A stretch of DNA of 64,000 bases from Clostridiales bacterium (GTDB taxonomy: Bacteria; Bacillota; Clostridia; Christensenellales; DTU072), in NCBI GenBank assembly GCA_012838805.1, contig DUON01000017.1:1-64000 (forward strand). The letters are read 5' to 3'. Made by a program: the position numbers and the translations under genes. Of the stretch, positions 1 to 6,841 are shown piece after piece (the stretch's first letter is position 1; each line of letters starts with the position of its first letter). The notes beneath the pieces are model-generated. The model saw nothing but the letters and a program-made list of their open reading frames with translations, had not been told where the DNA came from and made no database searches.

Positions 1-879
1 AACAGCTTCATCAAAACCATTTTTTTTAAGCAGTTTCAATATTCTATCGCCATAACCGCCTTTGACAAATATCACCATTCTTCCTTCACTAGCTAGATAT
101 AGAGGGTCTATACCTAAGATGTTGTTAATTGCCATTACTTTATCTTTAATAGGTATTGATTGTTCAGTAATTTCAATGCCTACCTTCTCGCTCGGAGCTA
201 TTTCGTTCAAAATAGTAGCAAGCCCTCCCCTTGTTGGGTCTTTCATTAGCTTTACATATTTGATATCTTCACCGAGAATATTTATTATACCATTCAAAGG
301 CATGCAATCGCTGATTAAATCTGTGGTAAATTTCATAGCTAGTCTGTCTAACATTATCGCTGATTCGTGTTCTGCTATTCCGCCTGTTATTATAATCTCA
401 TCACCTAATTCTAAATTCTGATATGAGAAATGCTCGCTTACCTGCCCTATGCCTGAAGTATTTATATACAGACCATCAACAGAACCCTTTTCCACAACTT
501 TTGTATCACCTGTCACAATTTGAGCGCCAGTCTTATCACAAATTTCTTTCATTGATTTCACTATTCTCTTCAAATTATATATGCTAAAACCTTCTTCAAT
601 AACAAAACCTGCGCTAATATATAGAGGTGATGCGCCAACTGTTGCAAGGTCATTAATCGTTCCGCATATGGATAATTTCCCTATATCACCGCCTCTGAAA
701 AACAAGGGTTTTACTACAAAACTGTCAGTTGTGAAAGCTAGCTTGTTTGCATTATTAAAAATATAGGAATCCAAACTTATACTTTTGGGATTATAAAGAT
801 AAGAACTGAAAATATCTTGAATAAGTTTAGAGGTATGATAACCGCCATCGCCATGTGATAAAAGAATTTTATCTTCCAT
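1..879 (-). CDS. hypE: HypE, hydrogenase maturation (carbamoyl dehydratase), C-terminus cut by window edge
   Basis: HypE dehydrates the thiocarboxamide that HypF builds on its C-terminal cysteine, making the thiocyanate that becomes the cyanide ligand of the [NiFe] active site. I translated it from the minus strand starting at ATG 877-879. The N-terminus reads MEDKILLSHGDGGYHTSK, followed by the AIR-synthase-like ATP-binding features FTTDSFVVKPLFFRGGDIG and a later DPTRGGLATILNEIAP segment. About 293 codons are present against a usual 330-340, so the last 40 or so residues, including the catalytic terminal Cys, lie outside the window. The start overlaps the end of hypD by 11 bases, so translation is probably coupled. 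It is the last visible gene of the minus-strand hyp operon. The identification is secure; the C-terminal Cys cannot be checked. Confidence 0.95.
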   Translation of the reverse strand, partial: MEDKILLSHGDGGYHTSKLIQDIFSSYLYNPKSISLDSYIFNNANKLAFTTDSFVVKPLFFRGGDIGKLSICGTINDLATVGASPLYISAGFVIEEGFSIYNLKRIVKSMKEICDKTGAQIVTGDTKVVEKGSVDGLYINTSGIGQVSEHFSYQNLELGDEIIITGGIAEHESAIMLDRLAMKFTTDLISDCMPLNGIINILGEDIKYVKLMKDPTRGGLATILNEIAPSEKVGIEITEQSIPIKDKVMAINNILGIDPLYLASEGRMVIFVKGGYGDRILKLLKKNGFDEAV

Positions 880-1921
880 ATGAATCTCCATATTTATAAT
901 AAGCTGCGCATGCGCCTTCAGATGTCACCATACAAGGGCCAATGGGTTTATCCGGAGTGCATTCTTTGCCAAAGAAAACACATTGTTTAGGAGATTTCAA
1001 TCCTAATAGTATTTCTGAACACTTACACTCATAACTTTCAACATTTTTTAGCTGTATGCCTAATCTTTTCATTGCGTTATACTCATCATACTCTTGTCTT
1101 ATGGTTAATCCGGATTGTTCAATTACTCCTATTCCACGCCAAAAACCCTCAGCCTTTTCAAAAACCTTATTCATAACGGAAAGGGCTTTTGTGTTGCCTT
1201 CCTTTCTAACACATCTTTGGTATAAATTGTTTAATTTGAAGTCTTTTTCGGTAATTTGTTTTAATAGCATTGTTATTCCCGAAATTATATCTAAACTTTC
1301 AAAACCGCATATTACCGATGGGATATTATAATCCTCACTTACAAAATTAAAGTGATTTGAGCCTGTTATCGTTGCGACATGTCCTGGCAATATTAGTGCA
1401 TTTATCTTGTTTAATTTATTATCTAATATATATCTTAATACCGGTTCCATAACCTTTAAAGCTGTAAGAAAAGTTATATTATTGATATTTTTACTTTGTG
1501 CTTCAATAACTAAAGATGCTATTATTGGCGCAGTGGTTTCAAAGCCGAAGGCGGCAAAAACAATTAGTTTATCCTTATTTTCGTTTGCAATGTTAAGCGC
1601 TTCTTTAGGCGAATAAGCAATACTGATGTTATTATGAGAATTCTCTTTTATTCTATAGTTTATAATATCGCCGAAGCTAACCAAAATGATATTGTTATCT
1701 CTTGATATGTCCATTAATAAATCTATATAAGAATCATCAGTCACGCAAACAGGACAACCAGGCCCTGAAATCAATGATATATTTTCAGAGAGAAGCTGTT
1801 TTATACCAGATTTAGCTATAGCTCTTGTATGCGTTCCGCATACTTCCATAATCTTTATTTCAAGTTCAGAGGCTTTGGATATGTAAATATTAAGATACTC
1901 CAGCATTTCTTTATTTATCAT
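869..1921 (-). CDS. hypD: HypD, hydrogenase maturation Fe-S scaffold
   Basis: HypD works with HypC as the scaffold on which the Fe(CN)2CO unit of [NiFe]-hydrogenase is assembled. At 350 aa it has the family's usual length. The conserved redox and iron-binding motifs are visible: CGTH at about residues 28-31, SGPGCPVC at 52-59, GFETTAP near 127, and LPGHV. The C-terminal [4Fe-4S] cysteines appear as CKCSEILLG, QCVFFGKEC and GPCMVTSEGACAAY. The gene overlaps both neighbours by 11 bases (hypC upstream, hypE downstream), the tight packing expected of a co-translated maturation operon. No key residue is missing, so I expect a working protein. Confidence 0.97.
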   Translation of the reverse strand: MINKEMLEYLNIYISKASELEIKIMEVCGTHTRAIAKSGIKQLLSENISLISGPGCPVCVTDDSYIDLLMDISRDNNIILVSFGDIINYRIKENSHNNISIAYSPKEALNIANENKDKLIVFAAFGFETTAPIIASLVIEAQSKNINNITFLTALKVMEPVLRYILDNKLNKINALILPGHVATITGSNHFNFVSEDYNIPSVICGFESLDIISGITMLLKQITEKDFKLNNLYQRCVRKEGNTKALSVMNKVFEKAEGFWRGIGVIEQSGLTIRQEYDEYNAMKRLGIQLKNVESYECKCSEILLGLKSPKQCVFFGKECTPDKPIGPCMVTSEGACAAYYKYGDSYGR

Positions 1922-2138
1922 TTTCAGCCTTTAGTTCTTTTAAATAAAAATCAGAAAGAAAATGGTAATAATTCATATCTATCTTTTCTATTGCATAACC
2001 AGCATGAACAATAACCATATCATTGATGCAAGGCTCTTCTAATAAAGAGATATCTATTTTTTGCCTTATTCCCATAATATCGGCTATTGCATAATTGTCT
2101 TCAATGTCGATTAATTTAGCGGGTATTGCAAGGCACAT
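1911..2138 (-). CDS. hypC: HypC, hydrogenase maturation chaperone
   Basis: HypC (75 aa) binds HypD and the large-subunit precursor and shuttles the iron centre. The N-terminus MCLAIPAKL carries the essential Cys2 that remains after Met removal, and the hallmark VHAGYAIEKID lies near residues 44-54. It overlaps hypF by 23 bases and hypD by 11 bases on the same strand. Length and motifs are normal for the HypC/HybG family. One HypC is seen, so it probably serves whichever [NiFe] enzyme the genome encodes. Confidence 0.95.
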   Translation of the reverse strand: MCLAIPAKLIDIEDNYAIADIMGIRQKIDISLLEEPCINDMVIVHAGYAIEKIDMNYYHFLSDFYLKELKAENDK

Positions 2139-4161
2139 TTTTCGCCTCCTTCAATCTTGCTGCTGCGACAGCTATTTGACCTAATGATATTCCGCCGTCA
2201 TTTATAGGTGTTTGTGTATTATAATAAACGTCATATCCATCCTTAATAAGACCCTTTGATATTCCTGAGAGAAGATAAGTGTTTTCAAAAACTCCACCGC
2301 TTAAAATCACTTTTTTTATTCCGCTTTCTGAGGATATCTTTTTCACCAATTCAAGGGTAGAATTAATGATTGTATTGTGAAACTTGGCTGATATTACTGA
2401 ACGGTCTATATCTTTATCAATATCTTCCACAATTCCCATAAGTATTTTTTTATAATCTATTCTATATGTATTGCCAGTAATAATTTCATATTGGTAACAA
2501 CCTGAAACTCTTTTATCAATAATGCTTTCTAATTCAATAGCCGCTTGGGCATCGTAAGAGACTGTATGGATCTGTTTCACGAGCGCAGAAACGCAATCAA
2601 ATAAGCGGCCCATACTTGAAGACGCTGTGCAATTTATACTGTTATTGATAGCAGATTCTAATATCTTGAAATCAGCTAAGTTTATACCTTTAATATATTT
2701 TTCCGAAGATATTTTAATAGAATATAGATAAGAAAAGGCGCATCTCCAAATTTTCTTAACCGCTTTATCATACCCTTGTATATTTACATAACTCCAATGA
2801 CCCGCTCTTTTAAAATTAGATCTGTTACCTACTAGAAACTCACCACCCCAAACAGCGTTATCCAAGCCTAAACCCGTGCCGTCATAAATTACGCCAATTA
2901 CTTCTTCGTCCAAATTGATTTCCGCCATGCAGCTTGCCATATGCGCATGATGATGTTGTACAAAAATTCTTTCTTGTGACATATCTCTTGCTATAATGCT
3001 TGTTGAATAACCGGTGTGAATATCACAAACAACATAATCCGATTTGACATTATAAAATCTTAGCATTCTAGCTATGGTATCAAGATAATCTTTTCTGCTC
3101 TTTAGATTATCGACTGCGTTAAAATATTGGCTTAAATGAGCATATCCTTTATGCAATAAGCAAAATGAAACTTTCTGTTCTGCTCCTAAAGCAAGTATTT
3201 TTTCCTCTGAATCCAGCGCTATATCAAAAGGCGCTATGCCTCGTGCTAGTCTTGATACCATTACTTCGTTACATACAACCTTAACAACGGAGTCATCTAT
3301 GGGTGTAGTTATCTCTCTGTTGTTATAAAGAAAATAATCAGCAATTCCCTTTAATCTGTCAAAGGCATAATCGTCTTCATAACATATGCCTTCTCCGCTA
3401 ATGTTTCCGCTTGTCATTACCAGATATTTAATATCGGAATCAAAAAATAGATAGTCCAGCGCAGAATTTGGAAGCATTAGTCCAAGTATGTTAAGGTTTG
3501 GGGCAAGGATATAAGGCAAGCTTATTTCTTGTTTCTTATCCAATAACACAATGGGTCTAATATGACTTTTCAGCGCTTGTTCTTCTTGTTCGTTTACATA
3601 GCATATTTCTTTTATGCTATCAATGTTCTCTGCCATAACCGCCAAAGGCTTATGGGGTCTTTTTTTTCTATCTCTTAATATGCTTATGGCTTTTTCATTC
3701 TCCGCGTTGCATACAAGATGGTATCCGCCAATCCCCTTAACGGCGATGATTTTTCCTTCTTTCAAGTATATTCTAGACATTTCTATGAGATTGCCAGATA
3801 AAGTTTTGCCACTATTATCAATTAGCTTAAGAACAGGTCCGCAATTGGGACAGCAATTTGTTTGCGCATAAAATCTTCTGTTTATATTATTAACATATTC
3901 ATCTTTACACATCTTACATTGAGCATACTTATTCATTGTAGTGTTTTCCCTGTCGTAGGGAAAATCATTTATTATTGAGTATCTAGGACCGCAGTATGAG
4001 CAATTTGTAAAAGGGTAATTATGCCTTCTATTATTTTTGTCCTTTAATTCCTCAAGGCATCTCTCGCATAAGGCTATATCTTTAGGAATATTACCTTTAT
4101 TTTTGTTATCAGGTATGCCTTTCAATTTTGAAATCTTCATAATAGAGATAATTTGCATCAA
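2116..4161 (-). CDS. hypF: HypF carbamoyltransferase, main part, in a different frame from its N-terminal domain
   Basis: This frame holds the zinc-finger, YrdC-like and Kae1-like parts of HypF, which makes carbamoyl-adenylate from carbamoyl phosphate and passes it to HypE. Zinc-finger cysteines are visible as CERCLEEL, CSYCGPRYSI, CKMCKDEY and CCPNCGP. The YrdC domain (GKIIAVKGIGGYHLVC) follows, then the Kae1-like VQHHHAHMASCMAE with its metal-binding histidines. The N-terminal acylphosphatase domain is missing here and lies just upstream in another frame (4109-4393). The homologous protein would join at about 4109-4115, where the upstream frame ends in TGA. The residues between 4161 and about 4110 in this frame are therefore probably not native. 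Either HypF is made by +1 frameshifting, or the gene is broken, or the base is an assembly error. Confidence 0.9.
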   Translation of the reverse strand: MMQIISIMKISKLKGIPDNKNKGNIPKDIALCERCLEELKDKNNRRHNYPFTNCSYCGPRYSIINDFPYDRENTTMNKYAQCKMCKDEYVNNINRRFYAQTNCCPNCGPVLKLIDNSGKTLSGNLIEMSRIYLKEGKIIAVKGIGGYHLVCNAENEKAISILRDRKKRPHKPLAVMAENIDSIKEICYVNEQEEQALKSHIRPIVLLDKKQEISLPYILAPNLNILGLMLPNSALDYLFFDSDIKYLVMTSGNISGEGICYEDDYAFDRLKGIADYFLYNNREITTPIDDSVVKVVCNEVMVSRLARGIAPFDIALDSEEKILALGAEQKVSFCLLHKGYAHLSQYFNAVDNLKSRKDYLDTIARMLRFYNVKSDYVVCDIHTGYSTSIIARDMSQERIFVQHHHAHMASCMAEINLDEEVIGVIYDGTGLGLDNAVWGGEFLVGNRSNFKRAGHWSYVNIQGYDKAVKKIWRCAFSYLYSIKISSEKYIKGINLADFKILESAINNSINCTASSSMGRLFDCVSALVKQIHTVSYDAQAAIELESIIDKRVSGCYQYEIITGNTYRIDYKKILMGIVEDIDKDIDRSVISAKFHNTIINSTLELVKKISSESGIKKVILSGGVFENTYLLSGISKGLIKDGYDVYYNTQTPINDGGISLGQIAVAAARLKEAKNVPCNTR

Positions 4162-4393
4162 TAATATCTAACTTTTCTATATTTGAGCCTGCTAAGTTAA
4201 TGTTTTTCAGCTCGTTAATAAACTTCTCTAAACTATGTTTTGAACCAATAATATCTATAATAACAGTAGTTGCGGCATTACAAACTTTTCCTTTTAAATC
4301 AAGTGACAATGCGAGATTATATATATAAGGTCGCATTCCTACGCCCTGAACCGCGCCTGTAAGATATACTATTTTTCTTATAACATTTGTCAC
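4109..4393 (-). CDS. hypF: Acylphosphatase domain of HypF (separated N-terminal piece)
   Basis: This 94-aa frame is the acylphosphatase domain that normally forms the first 90 residues of HypF and hydrolyses carbamoyl phosphate. The motif GAVQGVGMRPYIYNLA near residues 13-28 carries the phosphate-binding loop and the catalytic Arg. The start is GTG at 4393, overlapping the TAG stop of the short hypA by one base (TAGTG). The frame ends FKIERHT then TGA at 4109-4111. Reading one base further on continues as DNKNKGNIPKDIALC, which restores the spacing seen in intact HypF proteins (about 11 residues between the end of the domain and IPxDxAxC). Free-standing acylphosphatases exist, but the position and spacing show this is a HypF piece. 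Confidence 0.85.
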   Translation of the reverse strand: MTNVIRKIVYLTGAVQGVGMRPYIYNLALSLDLKGKVCNAATTVIIDIIGSKHSLEKFINELKNINLAGSNIEKLDIIDANYLYYEDFKIERHT

Positions 4394-4641
4394 TATTGAC
4401 CTTCTACTTCTTTTATTACAGCGACTAAAGGCTCCAGCTCTGTTCTTTCAATAATTATTGAAGTATTCTCTGTTATCAATTCGCATTGCCTTGAAATAAA
4501 AATATCCTGCAAAGACTTATCATTAACATGGCTGTCTGTATTTACTTCAATTACTATTTTGTCTACTTGCTGTATATCCTTTTCCGTACATAGGCTTTTT
4601 ATTCCTTCATATAATCTCTCTATTAAAAACGTATCATGCAT
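4393..4641 (-). CDS. Short HypA-like nickel chaperone without zinc ribbon
   Basis: This 82-aa protein begins MHDTFLIERLYEGI. HypA proteins also begin Met-His-Glu/Asp; His2 and the acidic third residue bind nickel. The middle (VNDKSLQDIF, then SIIIERTELEP) follows the HypA alpha/beta fold, and the end (LVAVIKEVEGQ) matches the last HypA strand (in other HypA proteins roughly LxVKEIEVE). What is missing is the roughly 35-residue zinc hairpin with two CxxC motifs that is standard in HypA/HybF; there is no CxxC anywhere. It sits exactly where hypA would be expected, between the maturation peptidase (8-base overlap) and hypF (1-base overlap). A close copy, about 47 of 82 residues identical by eye, lies at 19367-19615. 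That it delivers nickel is inferred from the N-terminus and the context. Confidence 0.7.
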   Translation of the reverse strand: MHDTFLIERLYEGIKSLCTEKDIQQVDKIVIEVNTDSHVNDKSLQDIFISRQCELITENTSIIIERTELEPLVAVIKEVEGQ

Positions 4642-5098
4642 TTACAAAACCCTCCGATATAGCTTTAATTATTTTTTCTATCTCATTACATAAATCTATG
4701 AATTTTTTTGTCAGCTCATTACTTAAACCCAGACCAAAATTAATCTCTTCCACTTTTATGCCAATAAGATATCCTTTAATGTTTTTGTTATATAGTCGGC
4801 ATAAATGCAATACATCACTATCATGATTTGTCTTATTAGAAAATGTGTTTTTTGATATATCTTCAAGATTATAAACCTTTATATAGCCTATTTCTTCATC
4901 CTGAATTATCGCATCAACTAGAATTATTATATCTTGGTCAGAAATCTGATTGTAAGCGTACATTGCATCTGTTTCGGCTATAATATATTCAATATGAGAT
5001 TCATTATTAATTGCTCTTTTTGTCAATTCTCTAACAACGTATACTGCTACGCCATCATCTGTCATCAGCGTATTTCCAATAGCTAATACTTTAATCAT
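4634..5098 (-). CDS. [NiFe]-hydrogenase maturation peptidase (HycI/HyaD family)
   Basis: Members of this family cut the C-terminal tail from the hydrogenase large subunit once the metal centre is in place. At 154 aa the length is normal. The N-terminus IKVLAIGNTLMTDDGVAVYV carries the family motif GNxLxxDDG, with the acidic nickel-sensing residue shifted to Asp. ILVDAI supplies the second ligand (Asp, about residue 61), and NHDSDVLHL supplies the His region near residue 95. GIKVEEINFGLGLSNEL matches the usual GI-P-x-x-I-x-x-G-x-x-LS block. It overlaps the radical SAM gene upstream by 4 bases (ATGA type) and the short hypA downstream. Its presence implies that a tail-bearing large subunit is encoded elsewhere. 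Confidence 0.9.
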   Translation of the reverse strand: MIKVLAIGNTLMTDDGVAVYVVRELTKRAINNESHIEYIIAETDAMYAYNQISDQDIIILVDAIIQDEEIGYIKVYNLEDISKNTFSNKTNHDSDVLHLCRLYNKNIKGYLIGIKVEEINFGLGLSNELTKKFIDLCNEIEKIIKAISEGFVNA

Positions 5099-6300
5099 TC
5101 TAAAGCCTTCAAGTAGTCACGGTTATTTTCTATTATATGTTTATTTTGAAGAGGATAAGGAAGGTTTTCCACTACTGTTTTAGTTAAATTATGGGATAAC
5201 ATTATTCCCTTATTGGTCAATTTATTCTTTTTTATAAAGCCACATATTCTTAATATCAACAAATACGTTTTCATATAGAATGGTAGCTTTATGTTATTAT
5301 TGATTTCTAAATCATACAACATTCTGGAGAAATGTCTCCAGATGTCCGTATTTTTATCCTTTATGGATATCAACGCATAATGTTTGTTTTCATTATGGTT
5401 TTTTAAATATACAGATAATTCAGGGTTTACTACCTTATAATTATCATATGTGGAAAATGCGGCTGGACCAAATCCAATATAATCTTCAATTAGTTCATCT
5501 CTTGAAGAGTCATAAATGTCATCTTCAATTGTGAATGTCCATATGCCAGACCTCTTGTAGCCTATAGCCTTCAAAATTGTCCAAGCTTTCTCTATTAGTT
5601 GAAACTGTTCTGATTCTTTCATCTTTGAAGAATTTGAATTTGAACCTATCATCATATAAGGATATATTGTTATCTGGCTAGGTTTTTCAATTGAAAGGTT
5701 TTTAACATCATTAAGAAATGATTCAGCAGTTTGATTAGCAAGTCCTACCATAAGATCAATATTTACAAACAGTTTAAGCTTTTTGCTTTCAGATATCAAT
5801 TTAATAATTTTATTATCTTCAGCAATCAATCTTTGAGTATTACTAATAACTTCCTTAGCCATACTTTCAATGCCTAAGCTGATTTTGTTAAAGCCTATTT
5901 CAACTAATCCTTTTAGATATTCATTTGTTAATATTGAGGGCAACAATTCTATGCCAAGACTTTGAGTCTCAACCTTCTCTTTTACCTTTGTGATTATGTC
6001 TGATAAATCTTTCAAGGAAAGCGTGTTAGGTGTTCCTCCGCCTATGTACATCCATTTGGCGTTGCCTTTAATATCTTTGCATTCTATTTCGTTTGATAAC
6101 GCTTTAACATATCGGTTTTTTTGTTTCTCATTAAATATTTCTTTATAGAAAGGACAGAAATTACATTTGCTATAACAGAAAGGCACATGTATATATATTC
6201 CGAACTCGCCTTTTATTTTATAGTCAGGAACCTGTTCATACCTATATGTAACACCTGAGAAAGCTTTTTTCATTAATTCATTACTTTTTTCTATAATCAT
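5095..6300 (-). CDS. Radical SAM protein, HemW / coproporphyrinogen-oxidase-like, first gene of the hyp operon
   Basis: This 401-aa protein belongs to the HemN/HemW branch of radical SAM enzymes. GIYIHVPFCYSKCNFCPFYK at about residues 34-53 holds the CX3CX2C cluster (C42, C46, C49), and MYIGGGTPNTLS at about 85-96 is the SAM-binding GGGTP. A HemW-type C-terminal domain follows (YIGFGPAAFSTYDNYKVVN, then a winged-helix-like tail). The usual HemW aromatic step after the third Cys is Pro here. It is unlikely to be the general haem chaperone, because it heads an operon of hydrogenase maturation genes and overlaps the next gene by 4 bases. A role in hydrogenase assembly is inferred from position only. 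The ribosome site before ATG 6300 is weak. Confidence 0.8.
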   Translation of the reverse strand: MIIEKSNELMKKAFSGVTYRYEQVPDYKIKGEFGIYIHVPFCYSKCNFCPFYKEIFNEKQKNRYVKALSNEIECKDIKGNAKWMYIGGGTPNTLSLKDLSDIITKVKEKVETQSLGIELLPSILTNEYLKGLVEIGFNKISLGIESMAKEVISNTQRLIAEDNKIIKLISESKKLKLFVNIDLMVGLANQTAESFLNDVKNLSIEKPSQITIYPYMMIGSNSNSSKMKESEQFQLIEKAWTILKAIGYKRSGIWTFTIEDDIYDSSRDELIEDYIGFGPAAFSTYDNYKVVNPELSVYLKNHNENKHYALISIKDKNTDIWRHFSRMLYDLEINNNIKLPFYMKTYLLILRICGFIKKNKLTNKGIMLSHNLTKTVVENLPYPLQNKHIIENNRDYLKALE

Positions 6301-6366
6301 TTCAATATTCTACTCTTATATGTTTTTTTATTATTATATTCTTTATAAAAAACTATAGACCCTATT

Positions 6367-6404
6367 AAAAAAAAGAGTGACAAGGTTCTACCCTCGTCGC
6401 TCTT
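6367..6404 (-). terminator. Strong terminator-type hairpin upstream of the hyp operon
   Basis: Read on the minus strand, arms AAGAGCGAC (6404-6396) and GTCACTCTT (6381-6373) pair with one G.U, extended by AGG/CCT around a 6-base loop, and are followed by eight T residues (6374-6367). No minus-strand gene is seen just upstream, and the hyp operon starts 67 bases downstream at 6300. It may be a leader attenuator or the terminator of a lost gene. Confidence 0.65.
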
Positions 6405-6420
6405 ATCCTTATTTTTACTC

Positions 6421-6507
6421 ACGCCGGATGGCGAACATTCGCATGCTGTGTGCGTAACCGGTGACAGTCTGGAAGCCATCGTGCGGGATGTCTTTAAAAA
6501 CTTATAG
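6421..6507 (+). pseudogene. C-terminal fragment of an unrecognised gene
   Basis: From 6421 the plus strand reads TPDGEHSHAVCVTGDSLE followed by AIVRDVFKNL and a TAG stop at 6505. The stretch is clearly richer in G+C than the hyp operon beside it and looks like the end of a real protein, but no start or upstream body exists: the frame runs back into the hairpin at 6367-6404. A ribosome-site-like TAGGAGGAAA follows directly, then a stub ending EVNVNKLEE and TGA at 6549-6551. I do not recognise the family. It is best read as leftover 3' ends of a small operon after a deletion. Confidence 0.4.
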
Positions 6508-6555
6508 GAGGAAACAGACCTGGAAGTAAACGTTAATAAACTGGAGGAATGAGTG

Positions 6556-6794
6556 ATGGACATATTTACTAGTTTTGCACATGAGGAAACTATAAAGAAA
6601 ATTGAATTCAACGGCAAAGAAATAGCTATGGTAAAAAGCGATGAGATTATAAGTTCAGTAAAAAATCAGAATAGCAACCGCCAATGTATTTGCTGAATAG
6701 CAAACAGGGAAAGGAAATCAAGTCTGCTTCTGATGTCCTTTTCTATCTCTTGAAAAAAACATTTTACGCCTTAAAATACCATACCTTGCCATAG
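6556..6794 (+). pseudogene. Small frameshifted gene of unknown function
   Basis: Behind a good ribosome site (CTGGAGG, 6541-6547) ATG 6556 opens MDIFTSFAHEETIKKIEFNG and continues to KNQNSNRQCIC with TGA at 6694. In the next frame a protein-like sequence carries straight on from about 6684 as MYLLNSKQGKEIKSASDVLF YLLKK and stops at 6794. The two halves look like one protein of about 75 residues broken by a one-base indel near 6680. The family is not recognised. It lies in the 541-base stretch between the hyp operon and the esterase gene, which otherwise holds only the hairpin, another fragment and a promoter. Confidence 0.4.
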
Positions 6795-6814
6795 GCGTTT
6801 TTTTGCTGTAAAAT
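6786..6814 (+). promoter_or_regulatory. SigA-type promoter of the exported esterase
   Basis: TTGCCA (6786-6791), a 17-base spacer and TAAAAT (6809-6814) lie 27 bases before ATG 6842. GAGGT at 6831-6835 is the ribosome site. The spacer overlaps an ACGCCT/AGGCGT hairpin with seven T residues (6767-6803) that could terminate transcription of the decayed gene upstream. Confidence 0.6.
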
Positions 6815-6841
6815 GGTAATATCATTTATTGAGGTATCGTT

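Noticed and set aside
1-6300. HypB or hydrogenase structural genes inside the operon
   Set aside because: No GTPase with a P-loop and no large- or small-subunit motif (RxCxxC / DPCxxCxxH) is present in this stretch; they must lie outside the window.
6297-6617. 106-codon minus-strand frame upstream of the hyp operon
   Set aside because: Composition is Ser-rich noise, it crosses the terminator hairpin, and it is antisense to the more protein-like fragments on the plus strand.
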